Source: an uncultured SAR116 cluster alpha proteobacterium (GTDB lineage Bacteria; Pseudomonadota; Alphaproteobacteria; Puniceispirillales; Marisalimonadaceae). From it: 64,000 bases of DNA. The notes beneath the pieces are model-generated. The model did no database searches. It worked only from the letters and a program-made list of their open reading frames with translations, and was not told the DNA's origin. Shown in pieces: positions 50,330 to 59,739 of the stretch. Both the position numbers and the translations under genes were made by a program. Location: NCBI GenBank assembly GCA_902619615.1, contig CACNFD010000001.1, forward strand, positions 62,001 through 126,000, read 5' to 3'. Each line of letters opens with the position of its first letter. Position 1 is the stretch's first letter.

Positions 50330-51541
50330 ATGAGTGAAATAAATGGAGCTCTTTCTGGGTTAAAAATAGTTGCATGTTCAACAGCACAAGCCGGAACAGT
50401 CCCCTACATGTTAATGGCAGATCTTGGTGCTGAAGTAATTAAAATTGAAACACCAGGTAAAGGTGATAATAATCGTAACTCTGGTTTTTTAGAGGGAGAG
50501 ATTGGATCATTTTTTGAGACTAATAACAGAGGAGTTAAAAGTTTAACTCTCAATCTTAAGTCAGAAAAAGGGCAAAAAATACTTCACAGTTTAATAAAAG
50601 ATGCTGATGTCTTTGGTCAAAATTTTAGACCAGGAGTTGCTGAAAAACTTAATTTTGATTATGAAACTCTTAGCAAAATTAATCCTAAGATAGTTTACGC
50701 TTCTGTTTCTGCTTATGGACCTTATGCCCCAGATGGACATTTACCAGGAACCGACGCGGTAGGACAAGCTTTAAGTGGAATAGCTGAAGCATATTCAGTT
50801 CCTGGAATTAATTTAAGAACTGGAGTAGCCTCAGTTGCAGATGAAAGTTGTGCAATACTTACTTTTGGAGGAATTTTAGCTGCATATATAAATGCTCAAA
50901 AAACAGGAAAAGGTCAAAAGTTAGAAACTTCTTTAGTTGGGAGTGCTTTTAGACTTCTTGGTTGGACTATGACCACAGCAATGTGGAGTAAAAGGCCACC
51001 AATCACTGGAGCTAGAATAAATGGAACAAGAGAAAGACCAGGTATTGCAGCATGTTTTAACGATATTAATGGTAAACCTTTTGCACTTCAACTTGACCCA
51101 GATGATTGGCAAGAAGCAATGAAAGCGCTTAACTTTTTTGATGTTCTTTCAGAAAATGATCTTATTGACCTAGGTTTGGCATTTGAATCCGAAATAAAGA
51201 AAACAGAAATTTTAGATAAACTTGCAGAATTATTCTCGACAGATACTAGGGATAATTGGATATCAATCTTAAGAAAGGCTGATATGATATCCACACACGT
51301 TAATACAATGCTTGAAGCATCTGATGATCCGAATATTAAAGAAAATAATTATGTAACTGAAGTATGGTACCCAGAACTAAATAAAAATATGAAAGTACAC
51401 GGTACTCCTTGGAAATTTTCTAAGACACCGGCAAACATAAAAAGAGCGCCTAAACTCGGTGAACACAACAATGAAATACTGTCTAATTTAGGTTATACTA
51501 AAGATGAAATTGAGAATTTGAAAGACGATAAGGTTATTTAA
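50330..51541 (+). CDS. CaiB/BaiF family (class III) CoA-transferase
   Basis: The 403-residue class III CoA-transferase has the start LSGLKIVACSTAQAGTVPYMLMADLGAEVIKIET in the first 42 residues. The candidate catalytic Asp is in SVADESC. SVSAYGPYAPDGHLPGTDAVGQALSG and C-terminal APKLGEHNNEIL are family features. It is 8 bases after the enoyl-CoA hydratase on the plus strand. The end overlaps the convergent gamma carbonic anhydrase-like gene by 8 bases. The acid substrate is unknown. Confidence 0.85.
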   Translation: MSEINGALSGLKIVACSTAQAGTVPYMLMADLGAEVIKIETPGKGDNNRNSGFLEGEIGSFFETNNRGVKSLTLNLKSEKGQKILHSLIKDADVFGQNFRPGVAEKLNFDYETLSKINPKIVYASVSAYGPYAPDGHLPGTDAVGQALSGIAEAYSVPGINLRTGVASVADESCAILTFGGILAAYINAQKTGKGQKLETSLVGSAFRLLGWTMTTAMWSKRPPITGARINGTRERPGIAACFNDINGKPFALQLDPDDWQEAMKALNFFDVLSENDLIDLGLAFESEIKKTEILDKLAELFSTDTRDNWISILRKADMISTHVNTMLEASDDPNIKENNYVTEVWYPELNKNMKVHGTPWKFSKTPANIKRAPKLGEHNNEILSNLGYTKDEIENLKDDKVI

Positions 51542-52070
51542 TCTCTCTCATCTCTTTCGCAAACTTTTTGAAGTTTGCTACATAATGCTTTGAAGATCTC
51601 GTCATGTTATCAATCATCTCTTGACTTAATTCTCTCACAGCCTTAGCAGGTGAACCAACAATTAACCAACCATCCGGAAATTCTTTATTTTCTGTAACAA
51701 GGGCACCAGCGCCTACAAGACAATTGTTACCTATTTTAGCATTGTTGAGAATTGTTGCACCCATTCCAACTAAAGAATTATTACCTATTGTACAACCGTG
51801 TATAATTGCATTATGTCCAATTGTACAATTATTACCTATGGTGACTGGACAATCAGGATCAACGTGAATTATTGTGTTTTCTTGTATGTTTGTTTCTTCA
51901 CCAATCTTAATGACGTCATTATCACCTCTTAAAACTGATCCAAACCAGACACCAACATCTTTGCCAAAGATAACATTTCCAATAACATGTGCATCTGGCG
52001 CAACCCAATATAGGTTTTTTTCAGGTAATTGAGGTTTTTTTTCACCTAAACTATAAATTGGCATTTGCAC
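51534..52070 (-). CDS. gamma-class carbonic anhydrase-like hexapeptide protein
   Basis: The 178-residue protein is a left-handed beta-helix of hexapeptide repeats. The gamma carbonic anhydrase pattern includes VGVWFGSVLRGDND near residue 40 and the metal-ligand His positions in ENTIIHVD and IGHNAIIHGC. Related bacterial proteins (YrdA/PaaY type) vary in activity, and some are thioesterase helpers next to CoA pathways, as here. It is single on the minus strand, overlapping the CoA-transferase by 8 bases. Confidence 0.85.
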   Translation of the reverse strand: MQMPIYSLGEKKPQLPEKNLYWVAPDAHVIGNVIFGKDVGVWFGSVLRGDNDVIKIGEETNIQENTIIHVDPDCPVTIGNNCTIGHNAIIHGCTIGNNSLVGMGATILNNAKIGNNCLVGAGALVTENKEFPDGWLIVGSPAKAVRELSQEMIDNMTRSSKHYVANFKKFAKEMREIK

Positions 52071-52158
52071 TCCTTTATAATAAGTTAAAGTTAATTTTAT
52101 ATCTTATATAATTTTTTCTTGTTGTTAATATTTTATTAAAAAACTATGGGAGTTCTTT

Positions 52159-53253
52159 ATGGTTATTAGTGATAATATTATTTCAAAAGTTACGATTTAT
52201 AGACTAGACGTTCCTTTAATAAAGCCTTATAAATTATCCTATAACACTTTTAACTCTTTCGAGCCATTGTTGGTTCATATTGAAGATGATCAAGGTAATG
52301 AAGGGTGGGGTGAACAGCACATATCACCAGGCTCCAGCAGTGAAACTAGAGATGGCGGATGGACATTTGCCAGAGTTATTTCAAGTTTAATTCTAAATAA
52401 AACCATACACGATGCGAAAAAAATAATTTTATCTCATTCCTCCATAAGTATTGTTGCTTCAAGTGCAATTTATACAGCAATCGAGGCGCTAGAAAAAAAT
52501 GACATTTTAAATAATAAGAGTTCTCTCAAACTTAAATTATTAACTTCATTTAATGCAGAGGAAGAAACTGAAATAAAAGATGAATTGGACAAAGTAACCG
52601 AGCAGGGATTTACAACAATAAAAATTAAAGTTGGAAAGGACGTTAGTGCCGATATTAAAAAGATAAATAATATACAAACTCATTTAAATGGTAGAGCTAC
52701 ACTGAGAATAGATGCTAATAGGGGATACTCAAAAAAAGACGGTTGTAAATTTGTTCAAGGGTTAAAGCCAAATTTCATAGAATTATTCGAACAGCCTTGT
52801 GATGCTAATGATTGGGAAGCAAATGCTGCTGTGGCTAAACTATCACACATCCCTATTATGTTGGACGAACCTATTTGTAGCATCAAGGACATAAAAAAAG
52901 CTTCTCGCATTGAAGGAGTAGGATTATGCAAACTTAAATTAAAAAGATTTTTATCTATTACAAGATTAAAAGAAGCCATTAAATTTGCGCATGAATTAGG
53001 TTTAAAAATTGTACTTGGTGACGGACTAGGTACTGAAATTAATTGTTGGATGGAAGCTAGAATTGCGAACAGCTTAATTGATAATGCTGGAGAATATAAC
53101 GGTTTTTTAAAAATTGATCCAAAAGCAAGAATTTTATTAAACCCTCTAAAATTTGAGAAAGGTTTTCTTATGATTTCTGAAAATTGGAAACTTGAAATTG
53201 ACAGAGATAAATTAGAAAAATACAGTATTAATAAAGAGGAAATCTACAAATAA
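52159..53253 (+). CDS. enolase-superfamily enzyme, mandelate racemase/muconate cycloisomerase type
   Basis: This 364-residue enzyme abstracts a proton alpha to a carboxylate. The catalytic Lys-x-Lys is K155-x-K157 in TIKIKVGK. The metal ligands are D185 (RIDANRGY), E211 (LFEQPC) and D236 (LDEPI), and a second Lys region KLKLK lies near 258-262. The pattern fits the muconate-lactonising/dipeptide-epimerase branch. Start ATG is the first in the frame, with GGGAG 10 bases upstream. It is followed after 20 bases by a TauD/TfdA-type dioxygenase gene. Confidence 0.82.
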   Translation: MVISDNIISKVTIYRLDVPLIKPYKLSYNTFNSFEPLLVHIEDDQGNEGWGEQHISPGSSSETRDGGWTFARVISSLILNKTIHDAKKIILSHSSISIVASSAIYTAIEALEKNDILNNKSSLKLKLLTSFNAEEETEIKDELDKVTEQGFTTIKIKVGKDVSADIKKINNIQTHLNGRATLRIDANRGYSKKDGCKFVQGLKPNFIELFEQPCDANDWEANAAVAKLSHIPIMLDEPICSIKDIKKASRIEGVGLCKLKLKRFLSITRLKEAIKFAHELGLKIVLGDGLGTEINCWMEARIANSLIDNAGEYNGFLKIDPKARILLNPLKFEKGFLMISENWKLEIDRDKLEKYSINKEEIYK

Positions 53254-53273
53254 ATTAAATAGGAAAATAAGTA

Positions 53274-54128
53274 ATGAAATTAATTAATAGTGTTAAGAGC
53301 TTAGGTGGTGAGATTGTAGGTTTAGATTTAAGCAATAAATTAACTCAGGATCAAATTAGTTTCATAAATCAATCTTGGGATGATAGACTCGTATTAGTAT
53401 TTAAAAAACAAAACTTAGATGATCATAAATTAATAAATTTTAGTGAATATTTTGGTGAACTTGACCCTCCCGGCCCTAATCCGTATGGCATAACATTTCT
53501 ACCAGACTTTCCTAAAATTAATGTAATTTCAAACGTTAAAAATGAAAAAGGTACTCCTATAGGTAATTTAGGAGATGGGGAAGCAGTCTGGCATGCAGAT
53601 ATGACTTACCTACAACTACCTCCTAAGGCTGGGATTTTATATGCTCTCGAGGTACCTGAAAATCAAGGTAATACTCACTTTGCAAATATGGGACTAGCAT
53701 ATAGTGAATTACCTAGCAGACTAAAAAACAAAATTGATGGTAAAATCCTGATACACGATTCTGCTCATAATAGTGCTGGAATGCTTAGAAAAGGGTATTC
53801 AGAAGTAGATAACCCATCTGACACTCCAGGAGCAAGACATCCCATGGTTGTCACAGATAAAAATACTAATAAGAAACTACTATTTCTAGGACGAAGACCG
53901 CACGCATATATAGTTGGTTTAGAACTAGAGGAAAGTGAAAATTTATTGAATGAAATTTGGGAACACGCAACACAAGAAAAATTCACTTGGACTCAACAAT
54001 GGCAAAAAGGAGATTTATTGATGTGGAAAAATTTAAATGTGCTTCACAAAAGAGATGCTTTTGATCCTAATACAAGAAGAATAATGCACCGAACACAAAT
54101 AAAAGGAGAAATGAAAATTACAGCGTAG
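53274..54128 (+). CDS. TauD/TfdA family Fe(II)/2-oxoglutarate dioxygenase
   Basis: The 284-residue enzyme hydroxylates a small organic acid using Fe(II) and 2-oxoglutarate. The facial triad is complete: H107 and D109 in VWHADMTY, and H258 in VLHKRDAFD. Arg near 269-273 (RRIMHRT) can bind 2-oxoglutarate. Family members release sulfite from taurine or act on herbicides and other carboxylates. It follows the enolase-superfamily gene by 20 bases, and the tctCBA genes come next. The substrate is not known. Confidence 0.88.
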   Translation: MKLINSVKSLGGEIVGLDLSNKLTQDQISFINQSWDDRLVLVFKKQNLDDHKLINFSEYFGELDPPGPNPYGITFLPDFPKINVISNVKNEKGTPIGNLGDGEAVWHADMTYLQLPPKAGILYALEVPENQGNTHFANMGLAYSELPSRLKNKIDGKILIHDSAHNSAGMLRKGYSEVDNPSDTPGARHPMVVTDKNTNKKLLFLGRRPHAYIVGLELEESENLLNEIWEHATQEKFTWTQQWQKGDLLMWKNLNVLHKRDAFDPNTRRIMHRTQIKGEMKITA

Positions 54129-54210
54129 TTTTTTAAAATAATCTTAAGACTCTTATTGATTTATGAAAAAATCAATTGCAGAATATAATATGATTAACCG
54201 GAGGAAAAAT

Positions 54211-55206
54211 ATGAAAAAACATAAAAATTCTTTTAGAAGAAGTATTGTAAAAGCTAGTTTAGGTTTTGTTGCTATAGCAGGAATAAGTACAGTTGGTTTA
54301 GTTTCTATTGCTAGTGCAGACAAATATCCTAGTAAACCAATAGAATTAGTAATCCATGCAAAATATGGTGGTGGTACAGATACAACTGCTAGAATGGTCT
54401 CAATTAGAACAAGAAGAAATTTAAAAACTGACATTTCTATTGTTGCCAAGCGTGGAGGTTCTGGAGCTAAGGCACAAAACTATGTTTTAACCAAACCTGC
54501 TGATGGTTATACAATTATGGCATTAACACAATCTCATCTTTATACAATGGCAAGAGGAAAGTCTAATATGAAGATTGACGATATAGTTGGCGTTGCTAGA
54601 GCAATGGATGATCCAACTTTTATCACAGTATCTGGAAAAGGAAAATTTAATACGTTAGAAGAACTTGTTGCTGCTTCAAAGAAAGCGCCATTAAACTGGG
54701 GAGTTGCTCAAATTGGAGGAACTGAACATATAGGTTTAGCCCAGTTTGCAAAAGAAGCTGGCATTAAATTTAAAGTTGTGCCATTTGGATCAGGTGCTCA
54801 AATGGTGCAAGCACTTATGGCAGGTAAAATAGACGCAACTTTACCGAATGTGAGTGAGGCTGCTAATCAAGTAGCTGATGGTAGTTTTAAAGCTCTTGCT
54901 GTTATGGCTGAAGATAGACTTAAAGATTATCCAAATGTTCCAACAACTTTTGAAAAAGGAATAAAGGCAAAATGTTCAACAACTAGAGGTTATGCCGTAT
55001 TAGCCTCTACTCCTCAACCAATTATAGATCAAATATCAAAGGCTATGGTTAAGGCAATGAAACATGATGTTTTTGCATCTTATCTTGCTGGAGCTGGGTT
55101 AACAGTTGAAGGAAGTGTTGCCGGAACAAAAGTATGGGACAAGCAACTCAAAGCTGAATATAAAGTTGCAGCATCTGCTCTTAAAGAACTTGGTTTAATA
55201 AAATAA
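54211..55206 (+). CDS. tctC: tripartite tricarboxylate transporter substrate-binding protein (TctC)
   Basis: This periplasmic protein binds a carboxylic acid for the TTT transporter. The ATG at 54211 is chosen over 54163 because CCGGAGG lies 6 to 8 bases upstream. The resulting 331-residue precursor then starts with basic residues, a hydrophobic core and a cleavage region near SIASADKYPS. The ADKYPSKPIELVIHAKYGGGTD pattern (after the signal) and the later FGSGAQMVQALMAGKID are TctC hallmarks. It is followed by tctB and tctA. The ligand is not determined. Confidence 0.92.
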   Translation: MKKHKNSFRRSIVKASLGFVAIAGISTVGLVSIASADKYPSKPIELVIHAKYGGGTDTTARMVSIRTRRNLKTDISIVAKRGGSGAKAQNYVLTKPADGYTIMALTQSHLYTMARGKSNMKIDDIVGVARAMDDPTFITVSGKGKFNTLEELVAASKKAPLNWGVAQIGGTEHIGLAQFAKEAGIKFKVVPFGSGAQMVQALMAGKIDATLPNVSEAANQVADGSFKALAVMAEDRLKDYPNVPTTFEKGIKAKCSTTRGYAVLASTPQPIIDQISKAMVKAMKHDVFASYLAGAGLTVEGSVAGTKVWDKQLKAEYKVAASALKELGLIK

Positions 55207-55226
55207 ATTTTTAGGTTTTTTAAGAT

Positions 55227-55745
55227 ATGAAAAATAAAGAAAATGCATCCAATTCGTTGGGTGCATTATTAAATAAAAGTGATACCATAATTGCTATTAT
55301 TTTGACTTTAATTATTGCTTTTTTGTGGTTTGAAACGACTAAATTTGAAAAAGTCCCTGACTTATTTTCAAACAATATTCCACCCGAAATGTTTCCACAG
55401 ATATTACTAGTAATTATTCTTGGTATGGTTTTAATTATACCTTTTGAGCACATTTTTTTAAAAAAAAATGGTAAAGATATAGATTCATCTAGAAAAAACT
55501 CTGTGGAATTCTCAACAATTGGAACTATGTTTATTTTATCTGCAATCATAGCGTCTTCGCAGGTTTTAGGCGCTGCTTTAACAATTATTGCTGTAAGTAT
55601 TTCATTGCCTATTTATTGGGGTGAAAGAAGATTAAAAGTATTAATCTCATATGTTATTGGGTTCCCATTATTTGTAATAGTTTTGTTTAATATAATTCTT
55701 GGAGTTCATTTTGAACCAGGATTATTAGATCTCATAAAGAATTAG
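55227..55745 (+). CDS. tctB: tripartite tricarboxylate transporter small membrane subunit (TctB)
   Basis: The 172-residue membrane protein has four predicted helices and the TctB organisation. It has a first helix with TIIAIILTLIIAFLWFETT and a conserved acidic or polar loop with PPEMFPQILLVIILGMV. It lies between tctC (20 bases) and tctA (13 bases). It has no catalytic residues of its own and supports TctA. Confidence 0.85.
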   Translation: MKNKENASNSLGALLNKSDTIIAIILTLIIAFLWFETTKFEKVPDLFSNNIPPEMFPQILLVIILGMVLIIPFEHIFLKKNGKDIDSSRKNSVEFSTIGTMFILSAIIASSQVLGAALTIIAVSISLPIYWGERRLKVLISYVIGFPLFVIVLFNIILGVHFEPGLLDLIKN

Positions 55746-55758
55746 AGAGGATCAAAAT

Positions 55759-57231
55759 TTGGAAGACATCGTTAAAGGAATAGGCTTATTACTAGAATTT
55801 CAGAATATACTCTTAATTTTATCAGGTGTTTTAATTGGCGTGTTAGTTGGAGCGTTACCAGGTTTAAGTTCTCCTATGGCAATTGCTCTCCTAATACCTT
55901 TTACAATTTCTTTAGACCCAGTTGCGGCAATAGCTATGATGGCCGCCCTCTATTGTGCTGGAACTTTTGGAGGCTCCATCACAGCTATATTAATAAATGC
56001 TCCAGGTGCTCCACCAGCTGTGGCAACTGCTCTAGATGGATACCCAATGGCAAAAAATGGTGAACCAGGAAGGGCACTTGGTTTAGCTGCCGTATCTAGT
56101 GTTTTTGGTGGAATTTTTAGTTTAATAATTTTTATATTTGCAGCTCCTCTTTTAGCAAAGCTTGCTCTTGAATTCGGACCAGCAGAATATTTTGGACTTG
56201 CTGTTTTTGCTCTTTCAATGCTTGCATCTATGAGTGGAAAGTCTTCTTTAAGAAACCTTATTTCAGGTCTTGTTGGTGTGTTAATTGGCACTATAGGAAT
56301 TCATTTAACTACTGGTGTTGAAAGATTTACATTTGATATCCCTGATCTAGAAGAAGGTATACATTTTGTCCCTGTTCTTATTGGTCTGTTTGCAGTAAGT
56401 GAACTTTTTAAACAATCTGAAAAACTAAATGCAGTAGTTGAGAGAATACAGGCAAAAGCTCTAAGATTGCCTACCTTATTTGAATTGAAAAAACTAAAAT
56501 ATACTATACTTAGATCATCTGGAATTGGAACATTTATAGGTATTCTTCCTGCTGAAGGTTCTACAGTGGCAGCCATAATTGGTTATAATGAGGCTAGAAG
56601 ATGGTCTAAGGATAAAGATAACTTTGGTAAAGGCTCTCCTGAAGGCATAGTTGGACCAGAAGCTGCGAATAATGCCGCAGCAGGTGGGGCTATGGTTCCC
56701 ACACTTGCTTTAGGAATACCTGGAAGTGGCTCAACCGCGCTTATATTAGCTGCATTAATTATGCATGGTTTTAGACCTGGTCCTTATTTAATTAGTGAGA
56801 CACCAGAGTTTGTATACGCAATTTTTGGAGCTATGTTGATAGCTAATTTAGGATTTCTCTTTATAGGCTTAGTCGGCGCAAAATTCTTTTCCCTAGTTGC
56901 TTTCATTCCCAAAAAACTACTATGGCCAGCTGTATTTATATTTTCTATGATTGGTTCTTATTCTTTTGCATCATCAATGTTTGATGTCTGGGTAATGTTA
57001 GCTGCTGGATTAGCAGGTTATTTTATGGATCGACATGGTTTCTCAGCTGCCCCATTAGTTATGGGATTAATACTAGGAAAATTGGTTGAAGAAAGCTTTT
57101 CTCAATCTATGATTATTCATGATAATAACTTTTTTGCATTACTAGAAAGTCCTGTTGTTTTGTTATTTTTTGTACTCACATTCTTAAGTTTATCATCTCC
57201 TTTTTGGACAAAGTACTTCTCAAAGAAATAA
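55759..57231 (+). CDS. tctA: tripartite tricarboxylate transporter large membrane subunit (TctA)
   Basis: This 490-residue, about 12-helix permease is the transport channel of the TTT system. The signature GALPGLSSPMAIALLIPFT lies at about 32-50. GTFGGSITAILINAPGAPPA and GGAMVPTLALGIPGSGSTA are conserved loops. The start is TTG at 55759, with GAGAGGAT 7 bases before it. It ends 19 bases before an MmgE/PrpD gene, so the transporter and that enzyme are probably expressed together. Confidence 0.92.
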   Translation: MEDIVKGIGLLLEFQNILLILSGVLIGVLVGALPGLSSPMAIALLIPFTISLDPVAAIAMMAALYCAGTFGGSITAILINAPGAPPAVATALDGYPMAKNGEPGRALGLAAVSSVFGGIFSLIIFIFAAPLLAKLALEFGPAEYFGLAVFALSMLASMSGKSSLRNLISGLVGVLIGTIGIHLTTGVERFTFDIPDLEEGIHFVPVLIGLFAVSELFKQSEKLNAVVERIQAKALRLPTLFELKKLKYTILRSSGIGTFIGILPAEGSTVAAIIGYNEARRWSKDKDNFGKGSPEGIVGPEAANNAAAGGAMVPTLALGIPGSGSTALILAALIMHGFRPGPYLISETPEFVYAIFGAMLIANLGFLFIGLVGAKFFSLVAFIPKKLLWPAVFIFSMIGSYSFASSMFDVWVMLAAGLAGYFMDRHGFSAAPLVMGLILGKLVEESFSQSMIIHDNNFFALLESPVVLLFFVLTFLSLSSPFWTKYFSKK

Positions 57232-57250
57232 TTTTATTAGATGTATTAAT

Positions 57251-58630
57251 ATGAATAATATTGAAATTTCTGTTGCAGAAACATTTTCAGATTGGGTTCA
57301 TAACCTTAACATAAATGATGTACCAGAAGAAGTTGTGAAAAAATTACAACTTATTGTAATGGACTCTTTTGGACTTATGATTTCTGCTAAAAATGAACCA
57401 TATATCAAAAGTCTTATAAATGCCCTTCAGGATTATGGAGATTGCACATTAGTTGGACACAATAAAAAGGTAAATCCATTTAATGCGTCTATAATCAATG
57501 GGACAGCAATTCATGGTGAAGATTTTGATGATACTTTTGAAGGAACACCTGTTCACGTCGGTTCAGTAATGGTTCCAGCAATGTTATCTTCGGCTCAAGC
57601 TATAAATTTAGACGGAGAAAACTTTTTAAAGGGTTTGGTTGTAGGATCAGAACTAATTTGTAGACTAGCTTTGGTTGCGCCTACAGCAGTTCATAGACAA
57701 GGTTTTCACCCAACAGCAATTTTTGGAGCTTTTGGTGCATCAATAGGTGTTTCATCTTTACTTGGAAATTCTATTGATAAAATGAGTTCAGGATTGGGTA
57801 TTGTAGGGAGTATGGCTTCTGGAATTATAGAGTATTTAGCTGAAGGCACATCTACAAAACGTTTTCACCCAGGATGGGCAGCTGGTTGTGGATGGCAATC
57901 CGCTAATTTTGCTAAATCTGGATTTTTAGGACCAAGAACAGTATTTGAAGGTCAACACGGTGTATTTAATAGTTTTGCTAAAAACAATATTGAACCGGAT
58001 TTTTCACATATAATCTCAGATTTAGGAAAAAGATGGGAATCAAAAAACCTTGCTTTAAAACCATATGCTTGTGGAACAATGGCACAACCTTTTATTGATT
58101 GTGCTATAAAATTAAAAGGTAAAATTGGTGATGTTGAGAATATAGATAAAATAATAGCTAGCGTTGGTGAGGGAACAGTCCACAGGTTATGGGAACCGTT
58201 AGAGGAGAAACAGAATCCATCCAGTCCTTATGGAGCAAAATTTTCTGTTCCATATTGTATTTCAATAGGATTAATAAATGGATCTGCAGGATTAAATGAG
58301 TTTACTGATAAATATTTGAAAAATTTAGAGGTAATAAAATTAGCATCTAAAGTAAATTATGAAATTAATCCAAATGACGAATATCCAAGAAATTATACTG
58401 GTAAAATAAAAATAATTATGAAAGATGGAACAATTTATTCTTCTTCACAAGAATGTTTAAGAGGTGGCAAACGTGACCCTCTCAGTATAAACGAAGTTAG
58501 AGAAAAATTTGAAGCTAATTTAAAATTTGCAAATGTGAAGGCTAGTGAGATTAAAAAATTACATGATTTTATTAAAAATATTTTTAAATCAAAAAATCTA
58601 AATGGGTTAGATGATGTCAACTTCTATTAA
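57251..58630 (+). CDS. MmgE/PrpD family protein (third of three)
   Basis: The 459-residue protein belongs to the MmgE/PrpD family. HGEDFDDTFEGTPVHVG near residue 95, GFHPTAIFGAFGASIGVSSLL and TSTKRFHPGWAAGCGWQSANF are family features. Its location directly after tctCBA suggests that it dehydrates or decarboxylates a tricarboxylic or similar acid brought in by that transporter. It overlaps the convergent YdjM-like gene by 14 bases. A methylcitrate dehydratase role is not supported by any prp gene nearby. Confidence 0.87.
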   Translation: MNNIEISVAETFSDWVHNLNINDVPEEVVKKLQLIVMDSFGLMISAKNEPYIKSLINALQDYGDCTLVGHNKKVNPFNASIINGTAIHGEDFDDTFEGTPVHVGSVMVPAMLSSAQAINLDGENFLKGLVVGSELICRLALVAPTAVHRQGFHPTAIFGAFGASIGVSSLLGNSIDKMSSGLGIVGSMASGIIEYLAEGTSTKRFHPGWAAGCGWQSANFAKSGFLGPRTVFEGQHGVFNSFAKNNIEPDFSHIISDLGKRWESKNLALKPYACGTMAQPFIDCAIKLKGKIGDVENIDKIIASVGEGTVHRLWEPLEEKQNPSSPYGAKFSVPYCISIGLINGSAGLNEFTDKYLKNLEVIKLASKVNYEINPNDEYPRNYTGKIKIIMKDGTIYSSSQECLRGGKRDPLSINEVREKFEANLKFANVKASEIKKLHDFIKNIFKSKNLNGLDDVNFY

Positions 58631-59636
58631 TTAAATCGCTGCAATTTTTTCCTAGGAGCAAATCAAAAAATCTCTTCCATTTTTCAACATAATTAGTTCT
58701 ATTTACAACCCAATCAATATGATCAGTAGCTAGTTTGTCTAGATTTATTCTAATTCCCCACAACCCGTCAACCTCATTAGGAACTGCTGAATACCTGACA
58801 TCTGTTATTATATTTTTATCAATTCCTTTTCCTAGATAACCTTGTGAGAACCAATCAAATCTTTTTATATCTTTGTATTGTTGACTTTTTTTATCTAGCT
58901 CTGAAAAATCATTGAGAAGATCAAGTTTCTTAATTTTTGTTCCTTGACAGTATTCTGACTTTGAAAACAACCTTACTGCATCAACATAATAAAAACCATT
59001 ATCCTCATAAATAGTTTTCCATAAAAATAAATTTCCTAGACTTGGCTTAACTGTTAGTTTTTTGCTTTCATGACCCCTAAAATTAGCGATAGATTTTCCG
59101 ACATATTCTGCACGATTTTCTTGAAATGCACCAAAGGTAAGATAAATGAAAATATAAAAAACACCAAAAAAGGTAATTAATTTATTTCTCCTTATAATTG
59201 CAAAAATTATAGCTAGAATTAAGGGAATAGTTAAAAAAGGATCAACTACTGATATATAATTCCAAGAAATTCTTTCATCAGAGATTGGCCATAGAAGCTG
59301 TGTTCCATAACTAGTACAGGCATCTAATAAGCCATGTGTAGCGTAACCAAAAAAGCTAAAAAGATAAGTTTCACCCCAACTTAAATATTTTCTGAAAAGT
59401 ATTCTCGAAAATAAACTTATAATTAAAGCGCCAATTGGTATGAAGATTATGGAGTGTGTAAATTGTCTATGATACTCTAATTTTAATAAAGGATCCGATG
59501 CAGATCTAATAAAAATGTCTAAATCAGGTGCTAAACCCGCAAGGCAACCTACTATTGATCCTACTAAAATTTTTTTCTTATTAGAAATTGTTTGAGCAAA
59601 AATTGCACCAAATGCACCTTGAGTAACAGGATCCAT
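58617..59636 (-). CDS. YdjM-like inner-membrane metal-dependent hydrolase family protein
   Basis: The 339-residue protein starts with MDPVTQGAFGAIFAQ and has several hydrophobic helices. The motif set PDLD, HRQFTHSIIF and HGLLDACTSYGTQLLWP belongs to the membrane-bound metal-dependent hydrolase family of YdjM. The family is loosely characterised and its substrate unknown. The C-terminal 140 residues after the helices look soluble. The gene is single on the minus strand, overlapping the MmgE/PrpD gene and divergent from the Baeyer-Villiger-type monooxygenase. Confidence 0.85.
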   Translation of the reverse strand: MDPVTQGAFGAIFAQTISNKKKILVGSIVGCLAGLAPDLDIFIRSASDPLLKLEYHRQFTHSIIFIPIGALIISLFSRILFRKYLSWGETYLFSFFGYATHGLLDACTSYGTQLLWPISDERISWNYISVVDPFLTIPLILAIIFAIIRRNKLITFFGVFYIFIYLTFGAFQENRAEYVGKSIANFRGHESKKLTVKPSLGNLFLWKTIYEDNGFYYVDAVRLFSKSEYCQGTKIKKLDLLNDFSELDKKSQQYKDIKRFDWFSQGYLGKGIDKNIITDVRYSAVPNEVDGLWGIRINLDKLATDHIDWVVNRTNYVEKWKRFFDLLLGKNCSDLINRS

Positions 59637-59739
59637 TACATAACCAAAATTATTAAATAAACTATTTATACACTAAGTTGTCTTGACTGTTCATATTTTT
59701 TTCTTTTAACATATTAACTTAATTATAAAAGACTTTTTA

